DNA of 64,000 bases from Polyangia bacterium. GTDB lineage: Bacteria; Myxococcota_A; Polyangia; Nannocystales; Nannocystaceae. The position numbers and the translations under genes were made by a program. The DNA lies in NCBI GenBank assembly GCA_030424595.1, contig JAUHWG010000025.1, positions 1 to 64,000 on the forward strand. The letters are read 5' to 3'. The notes beneath the pieces were generated by a model. That model was not told the DNA's origin. It did not search any database and was given only the letters and a program-made list of their open reading frames with translations. This document shows, piece after piece, positions 55,101 through 63,405 of this stretch (position 1 is its first letter; each line of letters begins with the position of its first letter).

Positions 55101-57308
55101 GGTCGCCAGGGCGGCTCGGCCGGCGTCGATGTGGTCGACCGCGGCGAGGAGGAGCGCGTCGTCGGCCCCGGACTCGCTGGAGGTCGCCAGGAGGTGACGG
55201 CCGACCCGGAGGCGCAGCCCCGGGAGCATCGGCTCGGGGATGCCGACGTAGACCGCCCGCCGGATCCGCTCGTGGGCGAAGCGGAGCTCGCGTCCGCCGT
55301 GGCCGAGGAGGAGCCCGCTGCGGAGCGCCGGCAGGAGCACCCGAGTGGTCTCCTCGGCGGTCTCCTCAGCGATCGCGGCGACGGCCGCGACGGCGAAGCT
55401 GGTGCCGAAGCAGGCGGCGATCCGCAGGCGCTCGAGCATCGCCTCGGGCATCTCCGCGAGGGCCGCGGTGGAGAGCTCTCCCTGGCCGCCGTCGACGACC
55501 GCCGAGAGCTCCGCGCTGGACCAACGCCAACGCCCGTGCAGGTGATCGAAGGCGAGGGCGCCGCGGCGGACGAGGTGGCGCAGGAGGTGGTGGAGGTGGA
55601 GCGGCGCGCCGCCGGTCGCGTCGTGGAGCGCCCGGGCCAGCTCCCGGACCTCCTCGGGCGGGGTCACGAGGGCGTCGCTGACGAGGGCCAGGACCTCGTC
55701 GCCCGTGAGCGGGTCGAGGGTCAGGGTCTGGAGCTGGGGGTGCCGCCGCGGGCGAGCGTCGACCTTGGCCCGCGCGGCCCCCTGGAGCAGGTCGTCGCCC
55801 CGGGTGAGCACCCGGCGGAGCTTGGCTATCAGGAGGTTGTCTGTGCCCCGCGGATCGTCGTGCTCGCGGGAGCTCGCGACGACGAGGATGTGCTGGCTGT
55901 CGGGGTCGCTGAGCAGGCTCTGGAGGAGCTCCAGCGTCGCTCGGTCCGCCGCCTGCAGATCGTCGACGAGGAGGACCAGCGGCGCGTCGACGCTGGCGAA
56001 GGCCTGAAGGAGGCGCTCGATGGCGATCTGGAGGCGATTCTGCGCGGCGTTGGTCCCCCCGCTGGGGGTCGCGCTCAGCTCGGGGAAGTACGCGCGCAGG
56101 CGCGGGAGCACGTCGAGGACCGCGGGGAGCGAGGGGCCGAGATGTTCGCCGATCCGCGAGAGCTTGCCCCGCAGCGGGGCCGGGTCCAGCGTCGCGAGGT
56201 GCTCGCAGAGCATGTCGAGCGCCCGCAGGAGGGCGGCGAAGGGGACGTCGCGCTGGTAGGGATCAAACCCGCCCTGGACGAGCACCGCCGAGGTCTCCTG
56301 GATCTCCGCGGCGAAGGCGTTGAGGAGGCTGCTGCGGCCGAGCCCCTCGCGGGCCCGGACGACGCAGAGCTGGGCGCTGCCGTGGGACGTCGCCTCGAGG
56401 GCGGCGCGGAGCTGCGAGAGGGGGCGCTCACGCCCGTAGAGCCGAGGGCGGAGGTCTAGGCGGCCGCGCCGATCATCGGTGGCCAAGGGGAGGGCGGGCG
56501 CGTCGAGCCCTGCGGCGGCGGCCCGATCGAGGTCGCAGCGCAGGCCATAGGCGCTCTGGTAGCGATCGTCGGGATCCTTGGCGAGGAGCTTGTCGACGAT
56601 CGCCGAGAGCATCGGCGGTACGCCTAGGCGTTGCAGGGGATCGGGTCGCAGGGCCAGGTGGGCGTGGATCAGCTCCGCCGCGTCGCGGTCGACGAAGGGG
56701 GGCTCACCGGCGAGGAGCTCGTAGAGGGTCACGCCGAGGGCGTAGAGGTCGCTGCGGTGGTCGACGCCGCGGGTGATCCTGCCGGTCTGCTCGGGTGCGA
56801 TGTAGGTCAGGGTCCCGGCCAGCATCGGCGCGCGGAGGCTCGCCTCCTCAAAGGTCATCGCCAGCGACAGATCGGTCAGCTTGACCACGCCCGAGCGCGG
56901 CTCGATGAGGGCGTTGCTGGGCTTGATGTCGCAGTGGACGACCTGTTGGCTGTGGAGCTCAGCGACCGCGGCGATGAGGCCGCGAGCGACCTCGTAGAAG
57001 CGGGGGAGGGCGAGGGGGAGCGGCCTTAGCTGGCGGAGCGGGATCCCCGAGAAGTCGTCGAGGACCAGCGCCAACAGGCCCTCGGCCTCGATCAGGGTGT
57101 GGACCCGCGTGACGTGCTCGCTGTCGACCGAGACGCTCAGTCGGTGCTCGCGGCGGAACTCGTCGACGGTCGCCGGGCTCGGCGGCTGCTCACGGGCGAC
57201 CTTGAGGATCACCTGGCGACCGTCGCGGTGTCGCGTCGCTCGATACACTGTGGAGCGGCTCCCGGTGTGGAGCGTCTCGACGAGCGTATAGCCGGGGGGG
57301 GCGGCCAT
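52173..57308 (-). CDS. Ser/Thr kinase - AAA ATPase - GAF - histidine kinase hybrid
   Basis: 1711 residues. Kinase-like domain 7-280: Lys36 in VILKVA, HCDIKPSN (HRD-type Asp127) and TDLSLA where DFG is expected (Asp146 kept, Gly replaced by Ser). ATPase domain from about 288, P-loop AREGLGRSS, where the usual first Gly and the Lys are Ala and Arg, so ATP hydrolysis is doubtful. Long helical TPR-like region (700-1290); GAF about 1315-1465; histidine kinase with phosphoacceptor His1496 in SHELRTPLN and ATP lid motifs (DSGVGIAEADLDRIF, GGTGLGLAISRRL). This giant sensor type is common in myxobacteria. No receiver domain or regulator gene is adjacent. Confidence 0.9.
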   Translation of the reverse strand: MAAPPGYTLVETLHTGSRSTVYRATRHRDGRQVILKVAREQPPSPATVDEFRREHRLSVSVDSEHVTRVHTLIEAEGLLALVLDDFSGIPLRQLRPLPLALPRFYEVARGLIAAVAELHSQQVVHCDIKPSNALIEPRSGVVKLTDLSLAMTFEEASLRAPMLAGTLTYIAPEQTGRITRGVDHRSDLYALGVTLYELLAGEPPFVDRDAAELIHAHLALRPDPLQRLGVPPMLSAIVDKLLAKDPDDRYQSAYGLRCDLDRAAAAGLDAPALPLATDDRRGRLDLRPRLYGRERPLSQLRAALEATSHGSAQLCVVRAREGLGRSSLLNAFAAEIQETSAVLVQGGFDPYQRDVPFAALLRALDMLCEHLATLDPAPLRGKLSRIGEHLGPSLPAVLDVLPRLRAYFPELSATPSGGTNAAQNRLQIAIERLLQAFASVDAPLVLLVDDLQAADRATLELLQSLLSDPDSQHILVVASSREHDDPRGTDNLLIAKLRRVLTRGDDLLQGAARAKVDARPRRHPQLQTLTLDPLTGDEVLALVSDALVTPPEEVRELARALHDATGGAPLHLHHLLRHLVRRGALAFDHLHGRWRWSSAELSAVVDGGQGELSTAALAEMPEAMLERLRIAACFGTSFAVAAVAAIAEETAEETTRVLLPALRSGLLLGHGGRELRFAHERIRRAVYVGIPEPMLPGLRLRVGRHLLATSSESGADDALLLAAVDHIDAGRAALATRDERDELAELNLRAGRRAKLASAYEAAVDYLRTSIELLGEDPWERTPELAFSCTIELAECEHVAGRQERSAALFAKLLELADAPLARARITTARVSLLLSDGDTETALRIGVDALNTLSGELDAEAGDGEDPFAHLRRLAWVDLDLDTALGPLLAHLIIAASVADPDLFERLAWILLPEESPDSPLSKTAATQARTWACFVYAGHCGLDPQRAAETRRWGDQAESFFANLPGGVSGHLHFARAMLAHYRGPLSDAVPTLERAYQMSLVSGDFLHTSFASSHLILDRFLLGDPLDALADLTDKYSALMQLTKISSAAASLQVSRQLIAALRGQTRDLTSLSDDTFDEERFVRRRLGDAPFADGWHTASKLLLALIYRRESGLQALIKRAREHPMRNSGVFLGDLLGFYATLAAANLGADLEATGEADGARAHDGLDLLRSRAELSPNTFGHMVDLVDAERHRLAGDHSAALDAYDRAIARAEEHGYLPHAALGHEFAGRFHAAAGRPTLARMHLRSARRAYSRWGALAKVDRLGRLLGEHGIALDESSTQPRRTATPKGDKARSGGDEVDLSSVLKASHAFSSLVRIDELIETILVIVVENAGAERGVLLLEEDDGIRVMADYSPDGRDGLATIGDDLHACDGVPGLLLREAIVSGVPKVCANAVATADARRDPYVLLQQPRSLLCMPISHQGITLGALYLENNLVTGAFTRQRLEVLRILVTEVAIALENARHYDALIQAQEAAEAANQAKSTFLANMSHELRTPLNAIIGYSELLQEEAEEAESDELAEDLTKIQRSARHLLHIITDILDISKIEAGRLEVAREPIKIAELVDELAAIITPEVRRGHNRLRIRVEDDLAVVDSDPTKLRQILLNILGNATKFTSHGDIRLDLRRRDSTSLMITISDSGVGIAEADLDRIFDAFQQVDDTPTRRHGGTGLGLAISRRLARLLGGDITVTSQLGVGSSFVIVLPCR

Positions 57309-57392
57309 TGCGGCCCATCATAACGACGCTTGGACGATCGCCCCGGAAAAGCCACACCCGCGCTGCGTTCCGGCTTGGGAGCTGGCAACGGG

Positions 57393-57475
57393 GTTGGCGA
57401 TCGACACTGCCAACGTCAACGATCTTGACGGGCGAGGGGGCGATGGACTGATCTAATGGCTTGAGATCATTAGAT
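57393..57475. promoter_or_regulatory. Three stacked inverted repeats between divergent genes
   Basis: GTTGGC-N10-GCCAAC (57393-57414), GTCAA-N5-TTGAC (57415-57429) and the AT-rich ATCTAATG-N9-CATTAGAT (57451-57475) lie one after another, 55-140 bases upstream of the vWA lipoprotein start and 85-170 from the hybrid kinase start. AT-rich symmetry is unusual here. The arrangement looks like operators for two or three different dimeric regulators. Confidence 0.5.
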
Positions 57476-57530
57476 ATGTGAGGGGGTGAAGCGCTTGCAT
57501 GGATTGGAGGGCGTCCACTCGGAGGTCCCC

Positions 57531-59204
57531 ATGTCGCGCTCACACCTGCTCTCTCGTCTCGCCGTCCTCACCTGCGCAGCCCTGGCGCTGCCTCAGCTCC
57601 TCGGGTGTCTGGAGCACCCGCTGAAGCTGGTGGAATACGACAAGACCCAGGTCGAGCAGACCGGGATCCAGCTCGCCGTCAACAAGGACGTCGACATCCT
57701 CTTTGTCATCGATGACTCCGGGTCGATGGCCGAGGAGCAGGCGCTCCTCGCCAGCAACTTCGGCGCGTTCATCGGCGTGCTCGAGGCCGACGACGTCAAG
57801 GCGAACTACCGGATCGGCATCACGACGACCGACATGGGCAACCCGCGCTGCGGCAAGGACGACACGACGCCGACCAACGGTGAGCTGGTGCTCTCCTCCT
57901 GCCTCGATCGGATCGACGATGGCGACTTCGTCTTTAACGGGGTCGAGCCGCCCCTCGACGCGAGCTTCGCCTGCACGGCGGTCTGCGACAAGACCGACGC
58001 CGAGCTGGCGATCCGACCGACGGCGACCGAGCGCGATCCGGAGGCCAAGCCGCGCCCCTGGCTCGAGAACATCGAGGGCCAGACCAACATCCCCGACGAC
58101 GTCACGACCCTCGAGGCGTTCCAGTGCTTCGGCCCGCAGGGCGTCGCCGGCTGCGGCTTCGAGTCCCACCTGGAGAGCATGTACCAGGCGCTGACGAAGG
58201 CCGACACCAACGGCGATCCGAACTTCGGCTTCCTCCGCGACAAGGCGATCCTGAGCGTCGTCTTCCTCACCGACGAGCTCGACTGCTCGCTCAACGACGC
58301 CCACAAGGACGTGTTCATCGGCAACAAGATCTTCTGGAACGACCCGGAGGATCCGCTGCCGACCAGCGCCGTCTGCCTCCGCGCCGGGGTCGAGTGCTCC
58401 GGCAGCGGCGATCCCAGCTTCGAGTCCTGCTACTCCCAGGACTACGACGAGTCGGGGGCTCCGGGGGCGAGCGCCGAGGATGCCGTGCTCTTCCCGGTCG
58501 GTCGCTACACCGACTTCGTCCAGTCGATCGAGGACGTCAAGCGAGAGGACGATCAGGGCCAGGACGTGCTCGTCGCGGTGATCGGCGGTGTGCCCGAGGG
58601 CTACGCCGCGGGCGACGCGGAGATCAGCTACTCCGGGGTCGCCGACGACGCCTTCCTCGACGACTTCGGGATCGCCCCGGGCTGCACCCTCGGCGAGGGC
58701 AAGGCGCTGCCGCCGGTGCGGCTCAAGGAGTTCGCCGAGTCCTTCGCCGTCGACGAGGAGCGCAACATGTTCTCGATCTGCCAGGACAACTACTCGTCGG
58801 CGCTCAGCGCTATCGCCGACAAGATCCGGGATCAGATCAAGCCCGCCTGCATGCCGCAGTGCGTCAAGGACCAGGACGAGACCACGCCGATCCTCGATCA
58901 GGAGTGCACGCTGGTCGAGGAGAACCCGCTCACCGGCGACAGCGTGCCGGTGCTCCCATGCGTCGACAGCGGGGGCGCGTGGGTCCCCGAGGGCGACAGC
59001 ACGGTCTGCTACGTCGCGCTCAACGACGACGAGGGTCTCACCGCGACCGAGGACGACGACCTCTCGGACTACTGCAAGGAGCTCGGCTACAACCTCGAGT
59101 TCGAGATCGTCCGCGACGGTCCGGCGGCCGCGGGATCCCAGATCACCGCGACCTGCCTCCTCTCGGAGCTGAGCGAGGTCGACTGCCCGCTCCTGGGCGG
59201 CTGA
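57531..59204 (+). CDS. vWA domain lipoprotein
   Basis: 557 residues from ATG 57531 (GGAGG five bases upstream). Lipobox QLLGC (Cys at about 26). The vWA domain starts at VDILFVIDDSGSMAEEQ (metal site DxSGS) and covers about 50-330; many cysteines in the second half suggest disulfides (CSLNDAHKDVFIGN, CMPQCVKDQDE). Surface vWA proteins bind protein partners through the metal site. Homologues of this layout are common lipoproteins in Nannocystaceae (general impression, not checked). Own transcription unit with the stacked operators upstream. Confidence 0.85.
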   Translation: MSRSHLLSRLAVLTCAALALPQLLGCLEHPLKLVEYDKTQVEQTGIQLAVNKDVDILFVIDDSGSMAEEQALLASNFGAFIGVLEADDVKANYRIGITTTDMGNPRCGKDDTTPTNGELVLSSCLDRIDDGDFVFNGVEPPLDASFACTAVCDKTDAELAIRPTATERDPEAKPRPWLENIEGQTNIPDDVTTLEAFQCFGPQGVAGCGFESHLESMYQALTKADTNGDPNFGFLRDKAILSVVFLTDELDCSLNDAHKDVFIGNKIFWNDPEDPLPTSAVCLRAGVECSGSGDPSFESCYSQDYDESGAPGASAEDAVLFPVGRYTDFVQSIEDVKREDDQGQDVLVAVIGGVPEGYAAGDAEISYSGVADDAFLDDFGIAPGCTLGEGKALPPVRLKEFAESFAVDEERNMFSICQDNYSSALSAIADKIRDQIKPACMPQCVKDQDETTPILDQECTLVEENPLTGDSVPVLPCVDSGGAWVPEGDSTVCYVALNDDEGLTATEDDDLSDYCKELGYNLEFEIVRDGPAAAGSQITATCLLSELSEVDCPLLGG

Positions 59205-59395
59205 GATCGCCCGAGGCGAGGGATCGTGGGCCGTCGGCGACCGAAGAGGGTCGCCGCCGGTCTTCCGCTTCGGAGGGGCGCTGGTGACAGCCTTGCGCGC
59301 TCTCGCGCAGACGCGGAGGGCTCGGAGAGACGTCGATACGGCGCCCGGGACCGGGCTCGGCTGGAGCTGAGAGGAGGCGTCTGGCGCGGGTCTGC

Positions 59396-59425
59396 GGACT
59401 CTTGCCACGGCCTCCGAAGGGCCGG
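59396..59425 (+). repeat. Second dispersed repeat family, copy 4
   Basis: GGACTCTTGCCACGGCCTCC then GAAGGGCCGG, nearly the same as 19169-19197. It lies 71 bases before the RidA ATG in a 291-base spacer (59205-59495) without a gene. Confidence 0.45.
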
Positions 59426-59495
59426 GTCCCCTCGTCGCTCGGTGATAGTCTGCGGCGGGCGCTCGATCCGGGCGCGCCGAGGAGAACCACTGACG

Positions 59496-59921
59496 ATGAG
59501 CACCTCCCCCTTCACCCGACAGATCATCGCCACCACCGAAGCGCCGGCAGCGATCGGTCCCTACAGCCAGGCGGTGTTGGTCAGCGGCGGCCGCACCCTC
59601 TACTGCTCCGGTCAGATCCCGCTCGACCCGAAGACCGGCGAGATCGTCGGTCAGGGCGATGTCGAGGCCCAGACGACGCAGGTCCTGGAGAACCTCCAGG
59701 CGGTGCTCAAGGCGGCGGGGATGGGCTTTGGTGACGTCGTCCGCTGTGGGATCTTCCTCGCGGACATGGGCGACTTCGCGGTCGTGAACCGGCTCTACGC
59801 CGAGCGATTCCCGAGCGATCCGCCGGCGCGGGCGACCGTCCAGGTCGCGGTCTTGCCGAAGAACGTCGCCGTCGAGATCGACGCGATCGCGGTCGCGCCG
59901 GAGCCGGCGAGCGCCGACTGA
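59496..59921 (+). CDS. RidA family enamine/imine deaminase
   Basis: 141 residues. Typical RidA: GPYSQAV, LYCSGQIPLDPKTGEIV, QVLENLQAVLKAAG, ARATVQVAVLPKNVAVEIDAIAV, including the active Arg in ARATVQV. Trimeric cytosolic enzyme that hydrolyses reactive 2-aminoacrylate released by PLP enzymes. The next gene starts three bases after its stop, so the two may share a transcript although their functions seem unrelated. Confidence 0.93.
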   Translation: MSTSPFTRQIIATTEAPAAIGPYSQAVLVSGGRTLYCSGQIPLDPKTGEIVGQGDVEAQTTQVLENLQAVLKAAGMGFGDVVRCGIFLADMGDFAVVNRLYAERFPSDPPARATVQVAVLPKNVAVEIDAIAVAPEPASAD

Positions 59922-59924
59922 TCC

Positions 59925-62702
59925 ATGGCCGGGGAGCGGATCCCGTCGATCCTCGACGGACGTGCGCGGATCATCGTCGTCGTCGTTCTCGGCGCGGTCG
60001 TCTCGCTCGGCGGCGTTGTGGCGCTCCGGGGGTGTCCGCCGCCGGAGGGCGTGGGACCTTCGGAGCTCGCACCGACGGTGCCGAGCTTGCCGACGGCCCC
60101 GCCGATGGTCCACGAGGGGGTCTCGTTGCGGGGGCGGGTCCGGGTCGAGGACTCACCTCGTCCGCCGCCGGATCCCTCGGCATCGGCCGCCACAGAGGGC
60201 ACGACCACGACGACGACCGCAACGGCGACCACGACGACGGGCGACGGGTCGACGAGCGCCGACACGACAGGGACGACGAGCGAGCCGGGGACGGGCGAGC
60301 CCGAGCTGGGCGTGCTCCGTTCGCCGCGCTCGTGCGCCGTGATCGCCTGGTCCGCAGGGCGACAGCTCGGCGCCCCGGTCCGCTGTGACAGCGACGGATC
60401 CTACGAGCTCGAGCTCGATCGGGCGCCGGCCACCGTCGCGGTCGAGATCCTGGTCCCCGGCTACCTCCGGGGGATGCTCGAGGCGGAGCCGGTCAGCGGC
60501 GCCGAGGTCGATCTGCCGACGGTCGCGCTCGGGCCGGCGGTGCACCTCTCGGGGCAGGTGATCGATCCGCGGGGGCAGCCGGTCTCCGACGTCCAGCTGC
60601 GCGCCCGTCCCCGTCCGGACCTGGGCGAGCCCGAGCCCTGGCGGGTCACGAGCGACGGCGACGGGTCCTTTCGCTGGGACACCCTGCCGACCGGGCCTGT
60701 CGAGATCGAGGCGGAGAAGCGGGGCTACGCGCCGACGATCGTCGACGTCGTCGCCCCCGAGGACGGCATCGTCGTCGTCCTCGAGGGCCTGCGCGATCTC
60801 AACGGCGAGGTGCTCGGCACCCCCGAGCAGCTCGCGCGGACCCGGGTGCGGATCGAGGGGTCGTCGATCTGGCCGCCGATCGTCGTCCCGGTCGCGGCGG
60901 ACGGCTCCTTTGTCATCCCCCAGATCGCCGACGGGGTCTACGGCCTGGTCGCCGAGGCCCCCGCGAACGTCCCGGGGGAGCCCGAGTACGCCTCGATCCC
61001 GCTGGAGAACGTGTCCCCCGACATGCAGGTGAGCCTCGCGCTTATCGAGGCGGTGCGGGTGCCGGTGGAGGTGCGCGATCCCAACGGTCTCGCGATCCGC
61101 GGGGCGCGGGTGACGGTCAGCGGATCCTCGGTCGGGATCCTCCAGCAGATCGCCGAGAGCGACGACGCCGGCCTGGCCCAGGCGGGTCCCCTCGTCCCCG
61201 GGCCCTACCTCGTCCACGCCGACGCCGACGGCTACCTGCCGAGCGAGACGATCGCCGTCGACGCCCAGATCGACGTGCCGATGCCGCCGATCGAGCTCCG
61301 CCTGATCAAGCCCGGGCGGGTGCTCGGTCAGGTGATCGACGAGCACGGGCAGGCGGTCGCCGAGGCGCGGGTGACCATCGAGAGCGACGTGCTCTACAGC
61401 CCCGGCGAGTCGATGGTCCGCGCGGGGATCCTCAACGCCCTGGTCTCCGGCGGCACCCTCGGGGTCACCCGCGGGACAGTGCCGCCGATCCCCCTCTTCG
61501 ATGAGGCGAGCGCAGGCCCCTGGATCGAGGGGGGCCTGCTCACCGACGGCGACGGTCGCTTCTCCATGGGCGCGCTGGTGCCGGGGACCTACCGTCTGCG
61601 GGCGGTGCACGAGCGGCACGCGGCCTCTGCGGTCCAGGTCGTGCGCCTGCGCGCGGGCGAGCTGATGGACGACGTGGTGCTGGTGCTCCAGCGGGGTCAG
61701 GCCCTGACGGGGCGCTTTGTCGACACCAACGGTCAGCCGGTGATCGGCGCGCGGATCGAGCTTGACGACGGTCTCGTGGTCCTCACCGACGAGCTCGGGA
61801 CCTTCGACGCCGGGCTGCACAAGGGGCGTCGTCGCCTGGTGGTCCGGGCGCCGGGGATGATCCCGCAGGCGATCGAGGTCGAGGTCGGGGAGCGCCCGGT
61901 CGACCTCGAGCGGACCTTGGCGCCCGCCGCCGGGGCGGTCGAGGGGCGGCTGCGGGATCGCCACGGTCGCCCCGTGGTCGGCGCCCGCGTCGCGCTCTTC
62001 TCCGACGATGGCATCTCGCCGACCGTCGTCACCTACACCGACGATCGCGGCCTCTTCGAGCTCGATCGCCTGACCCCGGGGGGCGCCGAGATCGAGGTCG
62101 ATCACCCGAACTTCGCCCCCTATGAGCGGCGCATGCGGGTGCCGCCGCGGGCTGACGGGCGCCTCGTGGAGATCGGGCTGAGCGCCGGCTGGCTGCTCGC
62201 GGTCCACGTCCGCGCGAGCGGCAGCGGCGATCCGATCGCCGGGGCCAAGGTCCGGGTCGGCGATCAGGTGACCGCGACCGACGCCGCTGGCGACGCGCTC
62301 GTCCGTCGCCTCGCCCGTGCCCGCGTCGACGTGACGATCGAGGCCGAGGGCTGGGTGCGGGAGCGCTCCAGCGTCGCCCGGCCGGAGGACGATGAGGGCG
62401 ATCTGGTCGTCGATCTCGAGGAGGGGGCCGCGATCGAGGGGAGCATCCAGGACGAGCGGGGCGAGCCTGTCGTCAAGGCGCAGATCTCGATCCGCGACCG
62501 CCGTAGCGGCGAGCTGGTGGCCGAGACCGAGAGCGACGCGGACGGCGTGTGGCGGGTCGATCGCCTCTCCGAGGGCGACGTCATCGTCGAGGCGACCCCG
62601 CCGGGGGACCTGGCGGAGATCCTCGCGCCGGTCAGCGAGAACTCCGACGTTCTCCGGGGACGTGTAACCCGCGGCGTCGCCCTGCGTTTCGATCGGCTAT
62701 GA
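59925..62702 (+). CDS. Membrane-anchored protein with about eight carboxypeptidase-regulatory-like repeats
   Basis: 925 residues. One N-terminal membrane segment (about 14-36) ending LRGC: either a transmembrane anchor or an atypical lipobox. Thr/Asp linker (85-130), then repeated Ig-like units of the CarboxypepD_reg type: LSGQVIDPRGQPVSDVQLRA, VLGQVIDEHGQAVAEARVTI, LTGRFVDTNGQPVIGARIEL, VEGRLRDRHGRPVVGARVAL, IEGSIQDERGEPVVKAQISI, each followed by a GxFxxxxLxPG-like strand pair. A long beta-rich rod reaching from the membrane; adhesion or receptor role likely (inference). Confidence 0.85.
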   Translation: MAGERIPSILDGRARIIVVVVLGAVVSLGGVVALRGCPPPEGVGPSELAPTVPSLPTAPPMVHEGVSLRGRVRVEDSPRPPPDPSASAATEGTTTTTTATATTTTGDGSTSADTTGTTSEPGTGEPELGVLRSPRSCAVIAWSAGRQLGAPVRCDSDGSYELELDRAPATVAVEILVPGYLRGMLEAEPVSGAEVDLPTVALGPAVHLSGQVIDPRGQPVSDVQLRARPRPDLGEPEPWRVTSDGDGSFRWDTLPTGPVEIEAEKRGYAPTIVDVVAPEDGIVVVLEGLRDLNGEVLGTPEQLARTRVRIEGSSIWPPIVVPVAADGSFVIPQIADGVYGLVAEAPANVPGEPEYASIPLENVSPDMQVSLALIEAVRVPVEVRDPNGLAIRGARVTVSGSSVGILQQIAESDDAGLAQAGPLVPGPYLVHADADGYLPSETIAVDAQIDVPMPPIELRLIKPGRVLGQVIDEHGQAVAEARVTIESDVLYSPGESMVRAGILNALVSGGTLGVTRGTVPPIPLFDEASAGPWIEGGLLTDGDGRFSMGALVPGTYRLRAVHERHAASAVQVVRLRAGELMDDVVLVLQRGQALTGRFVDTNGQPVIGARIELDDGLVVLTDELGTFDAGLHKGRRRLVVRAPGMIPQAIEVEVGERPVDLERTLAPAAGAVEGRLRDRHGRPVVGARVALFSDDGISPTVVTYTDDRGLFELDRLTPGGAEIEVDHPNFAPYERRMRVPPRADGRLVEIGLSAGWLLAVHVRASGSGDPIAGAKVRVGDQVTATDAAGDALVRRLARARVDVTIEAEGWVRERSSVARPEDDEGDLVVDLEEGAAIEGSIQDERGEPVVKAQISIRDRRSGELVAETESDADGVWRVDRLSEGDVIVEATPPGDLAEILAPVSENSDVLRGRVTRGVALRFDRL

Positions 62703-62759
62703 TGCCGCCCGGCGGCCGTGAGCGCGCGCGAGCGGCCGCATCAGGAAGAGCCCCCGAAG

Positions 62760-63320
62760 ATGACCTACCGTTCGATCATTGCCCCCTCGTCTGTCCTTAG
62801 CGCCCTCGCCCTCGTCTTCGCGGTCGGCTGTGGCGGCGACAAGGAGACCGCGGCGCCCGCCTCGTCGAGCGCCGCGGAGGCCGCTGCTGGCCCCGCTGCT
62901 GGCGCAGACGACGCTGCCGCACCCAAGGCGCCCGAAGGCGAGAAGACCAAGGTCATCGACGGGCCGGATCCCGCCGACGAGCGCTTCACGGTGAAGATCG
63001 ATCCCCCCGCGGACGCGAGCGTCGGCGCCGAGGGCAAGGTCAAGGTCACGGTCCTGCCCAAGGAGCCCTGGCACATGAACCTCGACTACCCGACCTCGCT
63101 GGCGGTCAATTCGCCCACCGACGTCAAGCTCGCCAAGGAGAGCCTCGCGAAGGAGGACGTGCTCCGCCTGGAGGACTCTGGGCTCGAGTACGAGGTGGCC
63201 TTCACCCCGAGCGCCGCCGGCGACAAGAGCTTCACCGGCGAGCTCAAGTTCGCGGTCTGTCAGGACGACGCCTGCGCGCCTGTCACCCAGGCTGTCGACT
63301 TCCGCGTCGCGGTGAAGTAG
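62760..63320 (+). CDS. Lipoprotein with DsbD N-terminal-like domain
   Basis: 186 residues. Signal peptide, lipobox AVGC (Cys24), short Ala-rich linker, then a domain with WHMNLDYPTSLAVN, YEVAFTPSAAGDKSFTGEL and FAVCQDDACAPVTQAVDF. The last pattern (C-x4-C-x-P) matches the DsbD-alpha/DsbC family where DsbD carries its reducing Cys pair, so it may take part in periplasmic thiol exchange. No membrane DsbD part is attached. ATG 62760 preferred; an in-frame extension to 62718 lacks signal character. Confidence 0.75.
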   Translation: MTYRSIIAPSSVLSALALVFAVGCGGDKETAAPASSSAAEAAAGPAAGADDAAAPKAPEGEKTKVIDGPDPADERFTVKIDPPADASVGAEGKVKVTVLPKEPWHMNLDYPTSLAVNSPTDVKLAKESLAKEDVLRLEDSGLEYEVAFTPSAAGDKSFTGELKFAVCQDDACAPVTQAVDFRVAVK

Positions 63321-63405
63321 CGACGAGCCCCCCCCGCGCGCTGCCGCCCCGCTCGAGTTTAGCCAGCGGCGTGGCGACGAGGTCGACGGTACAATCGCCG
63401 GCCCG

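Noticed and set aside
57540..60113. Long minus-strand open frame opposite the vWA lipoprotein and RidA
   Set aside because: Antisense to genes with clear domains; no start signal or recognisable domain.
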